NCBI RefSeq assembly: GCF_963678635.1
Contig: NC_087065.1
Span: forward strand, 65,939,374-66,003,373
DNA length: 64,000 nucleotides
Reading direction: 5' to 3'
Source of the DNA: Symsagittifera roscoffensis
Taxonomy: Eukaryota > Xenacoelomorpha > Acoela > Convolutidae
In this document: in pieces, positions 36,681-46,978 of the stretch
Numbering within the stretch: the first letter of the stretch is position 1
Layout: the number at the start of each line of letters is the position of its first letter
The notes under the pieces: generated by a model
Told to the model about the DNA's origin: nothing
What the model saw: the letters and a program-made list of their open reading frames with translations, nothing else
The model's database searches: none
Translations under genes and position numbers: made by a program

Positions 36681-37716
36681 TCAAAATAATATCAATAACT
36701 TCTTCGAAAACTCGGCGGCATTATCACCATTCAAAACTTTAATGAATCGTTCAATTGTTACATTAGTGATTAAATCAGTTTGAGTTTGAATGGATCCAGT
36801 TTGGGGAGCAAAGCAATTTTGTGGCAATTTTCTCCGTAGAGGAGCACCACCAGTGTCAGTTGAGTTGTTAATATAATTGTTGTAGTTGACAGCATTTTTT
36901 AATTTTTCCATCAGGAGTCCAGATAGGTGAAATTTACTGAAACTCAATATTAGATGTTTGAAAGATGAGAGTAGACAAGGTACAACGAAAGTGGTTGAAG
37001 TCATCTTGTTCACTACGTCGACACAATCTTTTGTTACTTCGATGAGAAAATGGATGTGGGGAGGGTCATTGTCGAGCAACTCGGCGAAAGACTCGTTGTG
37101 AATCGAGTGGGTTGCAAATGCAAAATGTGGGTTTGGAGAGAGTTGTGAGGCGTCGAGTTCATTGTTCAGAATAAAAAAAATCGAATCTTTTGATATTTTT
37201 TAAAGAAAAATTCAGGCGAGTGCTCATACATTGCTTCAACCATTCTGCTGGTTAAATCAAATTATTCAACGTTTTTTTTTTCTGTTTCAGGCAACTCTAC
37301 CTCTTTTATTATTCGATTATTCATCATCCGCGTCGTTTTCATCACCATTTCAGCACATTCTTTTTCGGGACGGACTGATTGTTTTGACGTGTATCGTCTT
37401 TTATGATGTTTATCATTTACAGCTGAGGATAAGGAGGAGGAGGAAGAAAATGATGTCTTTTCACCAGTTTCCTTTTAAACCATTTTTTAAATCTTTGAAT
37501 AATTATCTACCAAACAATCAAGCTCTCTTGTCGTCAAGGTCAATGCTTGATAACACTTATACACGCCATCTTCATTCTTTTTATACAATTTTACTGTGAT
37601 ATATGTACCCGTTTTGTCAAAAAGTTTCGTTCCAACTCGTACAATGCGTTTTCTCCCAAAGATAAATCTTGAAAATCATCGTAGAAGTCTGTCTCAATTT
37701 CTAGCGACGAGTACAT
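36681..37716 (-). pseudogene. Minus-strand Polinton gene, copy 3 (PC4-like N-terminus)
   Basis: One of two copies in which the whole length can be followed. From the ATG complement at 37,716: MYSSLEIETDFYDDFQDLSL, a beta-rich YITVKLYKKNEDGVYKCYQA segment, a Ser/Lys/Arg linker, then a helical C-part open at 37,079-36,681 (132 residues, ending VLNGDNAAEFSKKLLILF). Two indels in homopolymer runs (near 37,170 and in the linker) break the frame. It is convergent with the protease, 190 bp apart. Confidence 0.6.
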
Positions 37717-37849
37717 AGTAGTGGTGGTAACGGTAGTGACTTGTGGTTCAACTGTTTAATGAGACAAAAAAATGAATAATGAATTGCATAGAAGAAAAAC
37801 AAATCTTTGTGGTAAGCCTCGAGGGAACATCCAATTCAATTTATCTGAC

Positions 37850-38427
37850 AAAATACAATTATATTGAAGTTTCACCAAGAAAATATTTTTTTAAACTCTT
37901 GTGTATAAAGCTGGCGACAAAAAGACGTTTTTGCCAAAGAGTCAGTTCGTCGAATGATTTTAGCAAAGAGCTCGAATACAGCATACCTGGGAACTAACCG
38001 AACAAACTCGTTTCTTTATCAAAAGTTTCGGATAAATGAAATCATTGTTTACTGAAATGGTCTACCCATTGGAGGTACTCCTGTGTCAACGACTGATAAC
38101 AAAAGAATACACTATAACACATTGGAAGCTCTAGACTTTGTTTTTAACAATAGTCATGGAATCACTTTGGCTAAATATCACAATCATTTTATTATGGCAT
38201 ATGATCTCACATCTACTCAGAAGGCTTCACATGACTTTATTCATCCTAAATTGACGAATTGCACCATTTCAGTAGAACTGAAGTTTAATGCACCGCTGGG
38301 GGAAAATGCGGAGTTACTTGTCATGGGAGAGCGTGCATCAACAGTTTACGTGCGTTCCGATAGAAAAATAGCTAGAAACACTCTCATGAATGGAATCGGG
38401 AACAATGGACAATCAACAGATAACTGA
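37850..38427 (+). pseudogene. Major capsid protein C-terminal half, copy 4
   Basis: Same left boundary as copy 3. A TGA replaces the Arg codon in the VY-R segment near 38,052, as in copies 5 and 6. Open from 38,083 to 38,427 (YNTLEALDFVF, FIMAYDLTSTQ, NAPLGENAELLVMGERAST). It shares many changes with copy 6 (IHYNTLEAL, HPKLTNCTISVELKF). Confidence 0.75.
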
Positions 38428-38841
38428 GCCAATTAACCAATGCAAGCATTTGAACTATCAATTTAGAGGTATTTTTCTAGCTAAATTAGCATTTAGAACA
38501 ATATTAAAACGCGACAAAACTTTTATGATAGTGAACGCATCCAACTCAGACCAGCCAGGAACTCACTGGCTACTATTCGCTCAAGCTGGTGATCAAATTT
38601 TCTTTGCAAATCCTCTTGGACAAGGACTACACAACTATCCACATATTTACAATTACATGAGGTATTCTATTCGTGAAGGAAATCAACTACTGATGAACAA
38701 GCCAATCCAATCAGCTAACTCGGTCTTATGTGGACTTTATTGTATTTATGTTGCTCATGTTATATTTTAATCCAAAATTCCAATAGAGTTCAAAGTAAAC
38801 AACTATGACATGATGCGTTTCCCTAAACATATGATGTTATA
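38390..38841 (+). pseudogene. Adenain-like protease, copy 4
   Basis: ATG at 38,390, 38 bp inside the MCP end. Open to 38,770 with GTHWLLFAQAGDQIFFANPL (the usual Asp of the DPLG loop is Asn here), PIQSAN and VLCGLYC. A TAA at 38,768 ends the frame about 24 codons before the position used by the other copies (38,841). Confidence 0.75.
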
Positions 38842-39041
38842 AATTTGGGATACTGATGACTTTCTGTAATGATTTATAATTGACTTTTTTTCCAAACTTT
38901 TTTTTGTTTTTTTTTTGCGAGAACACTTGCCTCTGGTGTTGTTGCAGGTTCTATAAAAACCGTTTTTAGAATTTAAATTTCTCTTCCATTTTAAATATAA
39001 CAAATAAAGATTTGAATCAATCTCTAAACGACCATACCCAT

Positions 39042-39423
39042 TCAAAATTGTATCAATAATTTTTTCGAAAACTCGGCGGCCTTATCACCATTGAAAACTT
39101 TAATGAAGCGTTCAATTGTTACATTAGTGATTAAATCAGTTTGAGTTTGAATGAATCAAGTGTGTGGAGCAAAGCAATTTTGTGGCAATTTTCTCCGTTG
39201 AGGAGCACCGCCAGTGTCAGTTGAGTTGTTAATATAAATGTTGTAGTTGACAACAATTTTTAATTTTTCGATCAGGGGTCCAGATAGGTGAAACTTACTG
39301 CAACCCAATATTAGATGTTTGAAAGATGAGAGTAGACAAGGTGCAACGAAATTGGTTGAAGGCATCTTGTTCACTACGTCGACACAATCTTTTGTTACTT
39401 CGATGAGAAAATGGATGTGGAAA
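39042..39423 (-). pseudogene. Minus-strand Polinton gene, copy 4, truncated
   Basis: Only the C-terminal helical part remains (HFLIEVTKDCVDVVNKMPST, FVAPCLLSSFKHLILGCS). At about 39,423, just after ATGGATGTGG, it is joined to integrase copy 2. Confidence 0.55.
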
Positions 39424-40117
39424 GGAAACAAATTATTCACGAAGTAAGGTGAAACAGTTTTTACATACAGAGCCTGCATATACAAAATATCGAACAATTC
39501 ATCGCAAAACACCACGCCTCAAAGTGATAGCTTATGACATAGGCGAAATATGGTCAATTGACCTAGCGTATGTTGATAAGCTTGCAGATTACAACAACAA
39601 CATGAATTATCTTATGAATGCAGTGGATTCCATGTCCCGCTATCTACGTGTACAGCCATTGAAATCAAAGTATGCTACCTCAACTGCAAAAGCATTCAAA
39701 CAAATGATAAAAACAAAACAGCCACAAAAAGTCTGGTTAGATAAAGGCACAGAGTTCAAAGGGTCATTCAAAACTTTATGTGAGAAAATGGGCATCAGAA
39801 CATACACAACAGAGAGTGAAAAAAAAAATCCGCTTTCACAGAGAGGAACATTCGATCACTGAAAAGTTTTATTTGTAAATATTTGGAGGACAAATGGACC
39901 TACTCTTACATCGATAAGCTTCAATACTTCGTCAACACAATTAATTCGAGAAATATTTTCTGAAATATTTGACATTTCAACAAGGAACCCACCCACTTAT
40001 AATCTTATCGACGCTGATAGAGAACCAATAGAGGGTAAACTTTATGAGCCCGAACTAATCAGAGTTTTGGAAAAAGGAAGGGTCAAGCTAAACATTGTCT
40101 TGCAAATTTGGAGGTGA
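39424..40117 (+). pseudogene. Polinton integrase, copy 2, N-truncated and internally deleted
   Basis: Matches copy 1 from about 28,980 (VKQFLHTEPAYTKYRTIHRK) with the same two Asp segments (IWSIDLAYVDK and VWLDKGTEFKG) and the same frame slip at an A10 run before the Glu segment. About 190 bp present in copy 1 (29,500-29,690) are deleted at 39,952, removing the start of the C-terminal domain. The TYNLIDADREPIEG and YEPELIRV segments remain. Confidence 0.8.
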
Positions 40118-40141
40118 CAAGGATTCCTTTAGAATTACGTT

Positions 40142-40970
40142 GATGTCATCAGCCTCAATGAGTATCTTCATTCACAAGTAACTAGTGACTTTTAAAAGTC
40201 TGCTGAGTGAAGATACCGATCTGCAAGGCAAATGGAGAGTTGCATAGACAGAAATAACGTTGCCCACTCATTTTAACAATGTAACAGATACTAAAATAGT
40301 GTACTACAAAGAAGACAAAGTTAAAGCAAGTCTTAAAGTGGCAAAAGACGAAATATCGAGACCATATGATGGAGAAAAAACAGAAATAACAAAGGGTGAA
40401 TATGACGAAATCGAAAAATTATTCAACAAAACAAATCGGAAAGTTGATCTTGATAATTTCAGTTATAACATCGACCTCATTACCAAACATCTTTCAATGT
40501 GGATGCATTATTGGGAAAGCATTACGTTTGAGAGCCCACAAATTCTTACTATTTTAAATTTCAACGGTATAAGAGATGGAACGGGCTAACATATCGGCTA
40601 TAATGAATTCAGTCATATCCATAGCACTCTCACTTTGCAAAACCTCATTGCCAACTACCCTGTTGGTATCTCTGCTGGAACCCAAATGATGTTTATCTGC
40701 TTGGATATAATCCCTTATCAGATTGTGGATGACACCAAAGCACCGTTGCTCAGAGTCATTGAATTAATCGACGAGTGGAAAACGGTTACGTTTGCAGCAT
40801 TGAACCAAATCATCGCAAATTTTTAGCTACTTAGATTATAAAAAACTCCTCGTGACTAACATCCAGAGCATTGCGGTAAACCTACAAACAGAAGCCGGTA
40901 GACTTGTACCATTTGCGGGATGAGGAGGAAAAGTTGTTTTGACTTTAAAGTTTCAAAAGTTTTCCGATTA
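40142..40970 (+). pseudogene. Polinton minor capsid (penton-like) protein, copy 2
   Basis: Aligned with copy 1 at an offset of 10,265 bp. It keeps the early in-frame stop after MSSASMSIFIH and adds a TAG in the WRVA segment near 40,246. The TAA at 40,587 matches the copy 1 stop at 30,321. MMFICLDIIPYQIVDDTKAP is intact. Confidence 0.75.
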
Positions 40971-40975
40971 AGATT

Positions 40976-42153
40976 ATGGAGGCATACTATCATAATCAAG
41001 CGACCATGCCTCACTTCTCAGGACATTTCAGACAGCGGGGTAGTGGCTTCGTTGCTCTGGCTATGGGTATTGGACGAGTTAGCTCGGAAATTTATATTCC
41101 ATTTTCTTTTTTTTCCGAATGCACAATGTCATTGAATGGAGAAAAAATTTCAACAACTAACGCCAATTTTGCCCTTAGGAGTTTTATTGAGACCGAATTT
41201 TCACACGGTAATGATGCAAAGAAAACATGGCTTGCCTTTCAAGGTTATTTTCATGAACATAATCCATCAGGTATTGATTGGGCTAATGGGCGACCTGAAG
41301 ATGTCGCAGAACACAAATGATTCGTAGCTGCATCAAGCGAATTCCTTTTATTTGGTAAAATTGCTAGTGATTTTTGAGCATGTGACAAACATCTAGTCAG
41401 CCGTGCTACAATAAGATTTTCAGTGAGTTGATGTCCTACTGACTTTGTTGTTCTGTCTGGACAGCCTAATAAACATTACCAAGTTCAAATCACTGAGGCT
41501 AACCTAAATGTGCGCAAAATGACAGTAACAGATTTTGTACTATCATCGCTGGAAAAAACTGTTGAAAACACCCGCGAAATACAATTATTTCAAAGTTTTA
41601 CCAAGAATTTTTTTGGCCACAACTGATGTAAAACAGCTGGCGACAAGAAGACGTTTTTGCCAAAGAGCCAGTTCGTCGAATGATTTTAGCAATGAGCTCG
41701 AACACAGCGTACTTGGGAACTAACCGAACAAACCCGTTTCATTATCAAAAGTTTCGTCTGAAGGAAATCATTCTTTACTGAAACGTTCTACCCATTGCAG
41801 GTACTCCTGTGTCAACGACTGATAACAAAAGAATTTACTATAACTCATTGGAAGCTCTAGACTTTGTTTTTAACAATAGTCATGGAATCAGTTTGGCTAA
41901 ATACCACAATCATTATATTATGGCATATGATCTCTCATCTACTCAGAAGGCTTCACAGGATTTTATTCATCCTGAATCGACTAATTGCACCGTTTCAGTA
42001 AAACTGAAGTTTAATGCACCGCTGGGGGAAAATGCGGAGTTACATATCATGGGAGAGCGTGCATCAACAGTTTACGTTTGTTCCGATAGAAAAATAGCTA
42101 AAAACACTCTCATGAATGGAATCGGAAAAAATGGACATTCAACAGATAACTGA
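40976..42153 (+). pseudogene. Major capsid protein, copy 5, with the same Gly-rich fusion
   Basis: Same fusion as copy 1: MEAYYHNQATMPHFSGHFRQ, then RGSGFVALAMG, then capsid N-part. Here the joined frame stays open to 41,320 (114 codons; SLNGEKISTTNANFALRSFI, TWLAFQGYFHEHN). Stops follow. The second jelly-roll is open at 41,809-42,153 after a TGA near 41,779. Confidence 0.8.
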
Positions 42154-42567
42154 GCCAATTAACCGATGCAAGCATTTGAAACATCGATTTAGAGGTATTT
42201 TTATAGCTAACTTAGCATTTAGAACAATATTGAAACGCGACAAAACTTTTATGATAGTGAACGCATACAACTCAGACCAGCCAGGAACTCACTGGCTACT
42301 ATTCGCTCAAGCTGGTGGTCAAATTTTCGTTGCAGATCCTCTTGGACAAGGACTACACAACTATCCAAATGTTTACAAATACATGAGATATTCTATTCAT
42401 GAAGGAAATCAAATATTGATGAACAAGCCAATCCAATCAGCTTATTCGGTCTTGTGTGGACTTTATTGTTTTTATCTTGCTCATGTTATAATTTTATCCA
42501 AATTTCCTTAGAGTTCAAAGTAGACAACAATGACATGATGCATTTCGTTAAACATATGATGTTATAA
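42116..42567 (+). pseudogene. Adenain-like protease, copy 5
   Basis: ATG at 42,116. Open through GTHWLLFAQAGGQIFVADPL, PIQSAY and VLCGLYC to a TAG at 42,509, where one base of the CCTATAGAGTTC segment is missing, so the last 20 residues are lost. Confidence 0.75.
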
Positions 42568-42755
42568 ACTTGTGATACTGATGACTTTCTATAATGATTT
42601 ATAGTTGACTTTTTTCAATTTTTTTTTTTTTTGCGAAAACACTTGCCTCTGGTGTTGTTGCAGGCTCTAAAAACCGTTTTTAGAATTTAAATTTCTCTTC
42701 CATTTTAACTATAACAAATAAAGTACTTGAATCAATCTCTAAACGACCATACCCA

Positions 42756-43754
42756 CTCAAAATAATATCAATAATTTTTTCGAAAACTCGGCGGCATTAT
42801 CACCATTCAAAATTTTAATGAAGCGTTCAATTGTTACATTAGTAATTAAATCAGTTTGAGTTTGAATGGGTCAAGTTTGGGGAGCAAAGCAATTTTGTGG
42901 CAATTTCTCCGTAGAGGAGCACCACCAGTGTCAGTTGAGTTGTTAATATAATTGTTGTAGTTGTTGTTTTTCCATCAGGGATCCAGATAGGTGAAATTTA
43001 CTGCAACCCAATATTACATGTTTGAAAGATGAGAGTAGACAAGGTACAACGAAAGTGGTTGAAGTCATCTTGTTCACTACGTCGACACAATCTTTTGTTA
43101 CTTCGATGAGAAAATGGATGTGGGGAGGGTCATTGTCGAGCAACTCGGCGAAAGACTCGTTGTGACTCGAGTGGGTTGCAAATGCAAAATTTGTGTTTGG
43201 AGAGAGTTGTGAGGCGTCGGGTTCATTGTTCAGAATAAAAAAAATCGAATCTTTCGAAAATTAAAAAAAAAAATTCAGGCGACTGCTCATACATTGCTTC
43301 AACCATTCTGCTGGTTAGATCAAATTATTCAACGTTTTTTTTTCTATTTCAGGCAACTCTACTTTTTTTATTATTCGATTATTCATCATCCGCGTCGTTT
43401 TCATCACCATTTCAGCACATTCTTTTTCGGGACGGACTGATTGTTTTGACGTGTATCGTCTTTTATGATGTTTATCATTTACAGCTGAGGATAAGGAGGA
43501 GGAGGAAGAAAATGATGTCTTTTCACCAGTTTCCTTTTAAACCATTTTTTAAATCTTTGAATAATTATCTACCAAACAATCAAGCTCTCTTGTCGTCAAG
43601 GTCAATGCTTGGTAACACTTATACACGCCATCTTCATTCTTTTTATACAATTTTACTGTGATATATGTACCCGTTTTGTCAAAAAGTTTCGTTCCAACTC
43701 GTACAATGCGTTTTTCTCCCAAAGATAAATCTTGAAAATCATCGCAGAAGTCTG
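42756..43754 (-). pseudogene. Minus-strand Polinton gene, copy 5, N-terminus clipped
   Basis: Starts inside the PC4-like region (FDKTGTYITVKLYKKNEDGV open at 43,549-43,764 on the minus strand). The linker and helical C-part continue leftward with indels, and a small deletion near 42,960 removes part of the EKLKIAVNYNN segment. It is cut at 43,754, where MCP copy 6 begins. Confidence 0.55.
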
Positions 43755-43756
43755 TG

Positions 43757-44207
43757 AACAGCATACCTGGGAACTAACCGAACAAACTCGTTTCTTTATC
43801 AAAAGTTTCGGATAAATGAAATCATTGTTTACTGAAATGGTCTACCCATTGGAGGTACTCCTGTGTCAACGACTGATAACAAAAGAATACACTATAACAC
43901 ATTGGAAGCTCTAGACTTTGATTTTAACAATAGTCATGGAATCAGTTTGGCTAAATATCACAATCATTATATTATGGCATATGATCTCACATCTACTCAG
44001 AAGGCTTCACATGACTTTATTCATCCTAAATTGACCAATTGCACCATTTCAGTAGAACTGAAGTTTTATGCACCGCTGGGGGAAAATGTGGAGTTACTTG
44101 TCATGGGAGAGCGTGCATCAACAGTTTACGTGCGTTCTGATAGAAAAATAGCTAAAAACACTCTCATGAATGGAATCGGGAAAAATGGAAAATCAACAGA
44201 TAACTGA
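43757..44207 (+). pseudogene. Major capsid protein C-terminal half, copy 6
   Basis: Begins at AACAGCATACCTGGGAACTA, fused to the clipped minus gene. TGA near 43,831 as in copies 4 and 5. Open 43,863-44,207 (IHYNTLEALDFDFNNSHGIS, YAPLGENVELLVMGERAST). Closest to copy 4. Confidence 0.75.
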
Positions 44208-44634
44208 GCCAATTAACCAATGCAAGCATTTGAAACATCGTTTTAGAGGTATTTTTCTAGCTAACTTAGCATTTAGAACAATATTGAAACGCGACAAAAC
44301 TTTTATGATAGTGAACGCATCCAACTCAGACCAGCCAGGAACTCACTGGCTACTATTCGCTCAAGCTGGTGATCAAATTTTCTTTGCAGATCCTCTTGGA
44401 CAAGGACTACACAACTATCAACATGTTTACAAATACATGACGTATTCTATTCGTGAAGGAAATCAAATACTGATGAACAAGCCAATCCAATCAGCTAACT
44501 CGGTCTTGTGTGGTTTTTATTGTATATATGTTGCTCATGTTATATTTTCATCCAAATTTCCAATAGAGTTCAAAGTAAACAACTATGACATGATGCGTTT
44601 CCCTAAACATATGATGTTATATTTGGGATACTGA
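44170..44634 (+). CDS. Adenain-like protease, copy 6 (longest open copy)
   Basis: This is the only protease copy with an undisturbed frame from the ATG (MESGKMENQQITEP, 44,170) to the C-terminus (154 residues). Putative catalytic residues are His59 (GTHW), Asp74 (FFADPLG), Gln107 (PIQSAN) and Cys114 (SVLCGFYC), in the order and spacing of adenovirus-type C5 proteases. It overlaps the MCP end by 38 bp. Family members cleave capsid precursors and act in the nucleus. Because its neighbours are broken, I read it as an uninterrupted fossil and not a demonstrated gene. Confidence 0.7.
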   Translation: MESGKMENQQITEPINQCKHLKHRFRGIFLANLAFRTILKRDKTFMIVNASNSDQPGTHWLLFAQAGDQIFFADPLGQGLHNYQHVYKYMTYSIREGNQILMNKPIQSANSVLCGFYCIYVAHVIFSSKFPIEFKVNNYDMMRFPKHMMLYLGY

Positions 44635-44817
44635 TGACTTTCTATAATGATTTATAATTGACTTTTTTCCAAACTTTTTTTTGTTTTTTTTTTGCTAGAA
44701 CACTTGCCTCTGGCGTTTTTGCAGGCTCTAAAAACCGTTTTTAGAATTTATTTTTCTTTTCCATTATAAATTTAACAAATAAAATATTTGAATCAATCTC
44801 TAAACGGCCATACCCAC

Positions 44818-45835
44818 TCAATATAATATCAAGAATTTTTTCAAAAACTCGGCGGCAATATCACCATTCAAAATATTAACGAAGCGTTCAATTGTTACAT
44901 TAAAGATAAAATCAGTTTGAGTTTGAATGGATCGAGTTTGTGAAGCAAAGCAAACTTGTGGCAATCTTCTCCGTAGAGGAGCACCAACAATGTCAGTTGA
45001 GTTGTTAATAGACTTGTTGCAGTTGACAGCAGTTTTTAATTTTTCCATCAGGGGTCCCGATAGGTGAAATTTACTGCAACTCAATATTAGAAATTTGAAA
45101 GATGAGAGAAAACAAGGTACAACAAAATTGGTTGAAGTCATCTTGTTCACTACGTCGACACAATCTTTTGTTACTTCGATGAGAAAATGGATGTGGGGAG
45201 GGTCATTGTCGAGCAATTCGGCGCAATACTCGTTGTGAATTGAGTGGGTTGCATTTGCATGGCATTGTGAGGCGTTGAGTTCAATGTTCAGAATAAAAAA
45301 TTTGAAATTTTTTCGAAATTAAAAAAAAATCAGGCGACTGCTCATATATTGCTTCAACCATTCTGCTGGTTAAATCAAGTTATTCAGACGTTTTTTATTT
45401 TCTGTTTCAGACAACTCTACACTTTTTATGATTCGAGTTTTCATCATCCAAGTCGTTTTCATCACCACTTTCAGCACATTCTTTTCGGGATGGACTGATC
45501 GTTTTGACGTGTATCGTCTTTTAGGATGTTTATCATTTACAGCTGAGGATGGGGAGGAGGAGGAAGAAGATGAAGTCTTTTCACCAGTTTCTTTTTAACC
45601 GTTTTTTAATCTTTGAATAACTATCTACCAAACAATCAAATTCTCTTGTTGTCAAGGTCAATGCTTGATAACACTTATACACGCCATCTTCATTCTTTTG
45701 ATACATTTTTACTGTGATATATGTACTCGTTTTGTCAAAAGTTTTCTTTCCAACTCGTACAATGCATTCTTCTCCCAAAGATCTATCTTGAAAATCATCG
45801 TAAAAGTCTGTATCAGTTTCTAGCGACGAGTACAT
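44818..45835 (-). pseudogene. Minus-strand Polinton gene, copy 6 (PC4-like N-terminus)
   Basis: The N-terminal frame is open at 45,835-45,581: MYSSLETDTDFYDDFQDRSL, then IVRVGKKTFDKTSTYITVKM, then GVYKCYQALTLTTREFDCLV. The pattern 'xxxIVRV-F-YIxVKxY-G-K-ALTLTxxEFxxL' fits the beta-beta-beta-beta-alpha single-stranded-DNA-binding fold of transcription coactivator PC4. A Ser-rich, Arg/Lys-rich linker follows, then a helical C-part open at 45,216-44,818 (FLIEVTKDCVDVVN, NVTIERFVNILNGDIAAEF). At least one indel (T-run or linker) separates them. A PC4-like gene would be an unusual Polinton cargo. The assignment is by eye only. Confidence 0.55.
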
Positions 45836-46357
45836 AGTGATAGTGGTAACGGTAGTGACTCATGGTTCAACTGTTTTTTGAGACAGTAAAATGAACAATG
45901 AATTCGATAGAAGAAAAACATATCTTCTTGGTAATCTAAGCTCCAAGAGGGAACATCCAAACAAATTTAGTGGTTAGAAATTTATGAGGCATATGAATTT
46001 TTTTTATTCCTGTCATTTTTGTCTGGCACTCCTTAAGTAGCTCGTAAATCAGGATATACAATCACATCGGTACATGTGTAATTCCCTTGATGTGGTCAGC
46101 TGCATGCATTAATGTCTATGAGGCATATAAAAAATGATTAAAGTTTTTCTTTGAAGTATACTAATTCCGGCCTAACTGGAGGGTTAGAATTATACTTTTC
46201 ATAAACTTTAATCTGATTGCCACCCACACATGCACCCGCACCTTTCTCACCCACACATTACACTAGCTATTGCATAAATCTGAGTTGGTTTCATTCTATC
46301 AATTCTTTCCAAATTTTTGGTCAGAAGCTTAGTTTCTCAAATAATTCTAAACTTAAA
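45836..46357. other. Intergenic gap between the minus gene and the next ORF
   Basis: Probable shared upstream region: minus gene copy 6 starts at its left and a + strand ORF at its right, so two divergent promoters may lie here. A CATCGAACT-type motif is absent. GAGGCATAT occurs twice (45,984 and 46,120). No ORF of its own. Confidence 0.4.
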
Positions 46358-46978
46358 ATGACTGCTCCTATACAAATCCTTTCTATCTCAGAATATGAGA
46401 GAGCAATAATCTACCGAACTTACCCGAGAGAATCAGTTGTCATTGTGCAGCAGCAGAGAGAGAAGATACCATCCTCTCCATTCAGCGTCCTAGCCGCCAA
46501 TCAACAATGGCATGAGTGGTCAACGAAGAGTCATATAATGCTGCCCAACTATGTGCTCGATCACATTGACCTTCTTCGCTAGGAGCGTAAACGGATGTAT
46601 GAAAGCCCTACAATCCATCAATCCTACCCAGCTCTCGAAAAGATTGAAATAAACGACGCGGGATACCTCGAAGAATCACCAAGGAAAAAATATTTTCGGT
46701 ATGATTGTGTCTCCATACCCCTTTATGAGATCAAAAAGAGATCAATTCGCAATTATGCTGAATGCGAGGGCTACTGGGACATTCAAACAACCAGCTCGTC
46801 TCCCGAATCTACTGTTCCAGATCAAGTTACTCCAATCTCCTGTATTTTGGCTTCAGAACTAAGCAGCGGAACACAGAGTTCCATCAACCCAGTGGTGGAC
46901 CTGGCTACTCCCGAAACTCCGCCTGTCAATGCTTGCTACGCACCGAAGAAAAGGACGATAGAGTTTGAACAGTTCTGA
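46358..46978 (+). pseudogene. Unassigned ORF of 206 codons with one in-frame TAG
   Basis: ATG at 46,358 (MTAPIQILSISEYERAIIYR). The frame is uninterrupted to 46,978 except for TAG at 46,580, in HIDLLR-stop-ERKRMYES. The second half is open from 46,583 (PTIHQSYPALEKIEINDAGY, YFRYDCVSIPLYEIKKRSIR) and ends APKKRTIEFEQF. Polar, Pro/Ser/Thr-rich C-terminus; no membrane segment or signal peptide. AATAAA-type signals follow (near 47,102). It sits between the capsid array and the polymerase, where Polintons often carry extra genes. I do not recognise the family. Because one base is the only break, it may be a recent pseudogene, a sequencing error or a readthrough gene. Confidence 0.5.
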
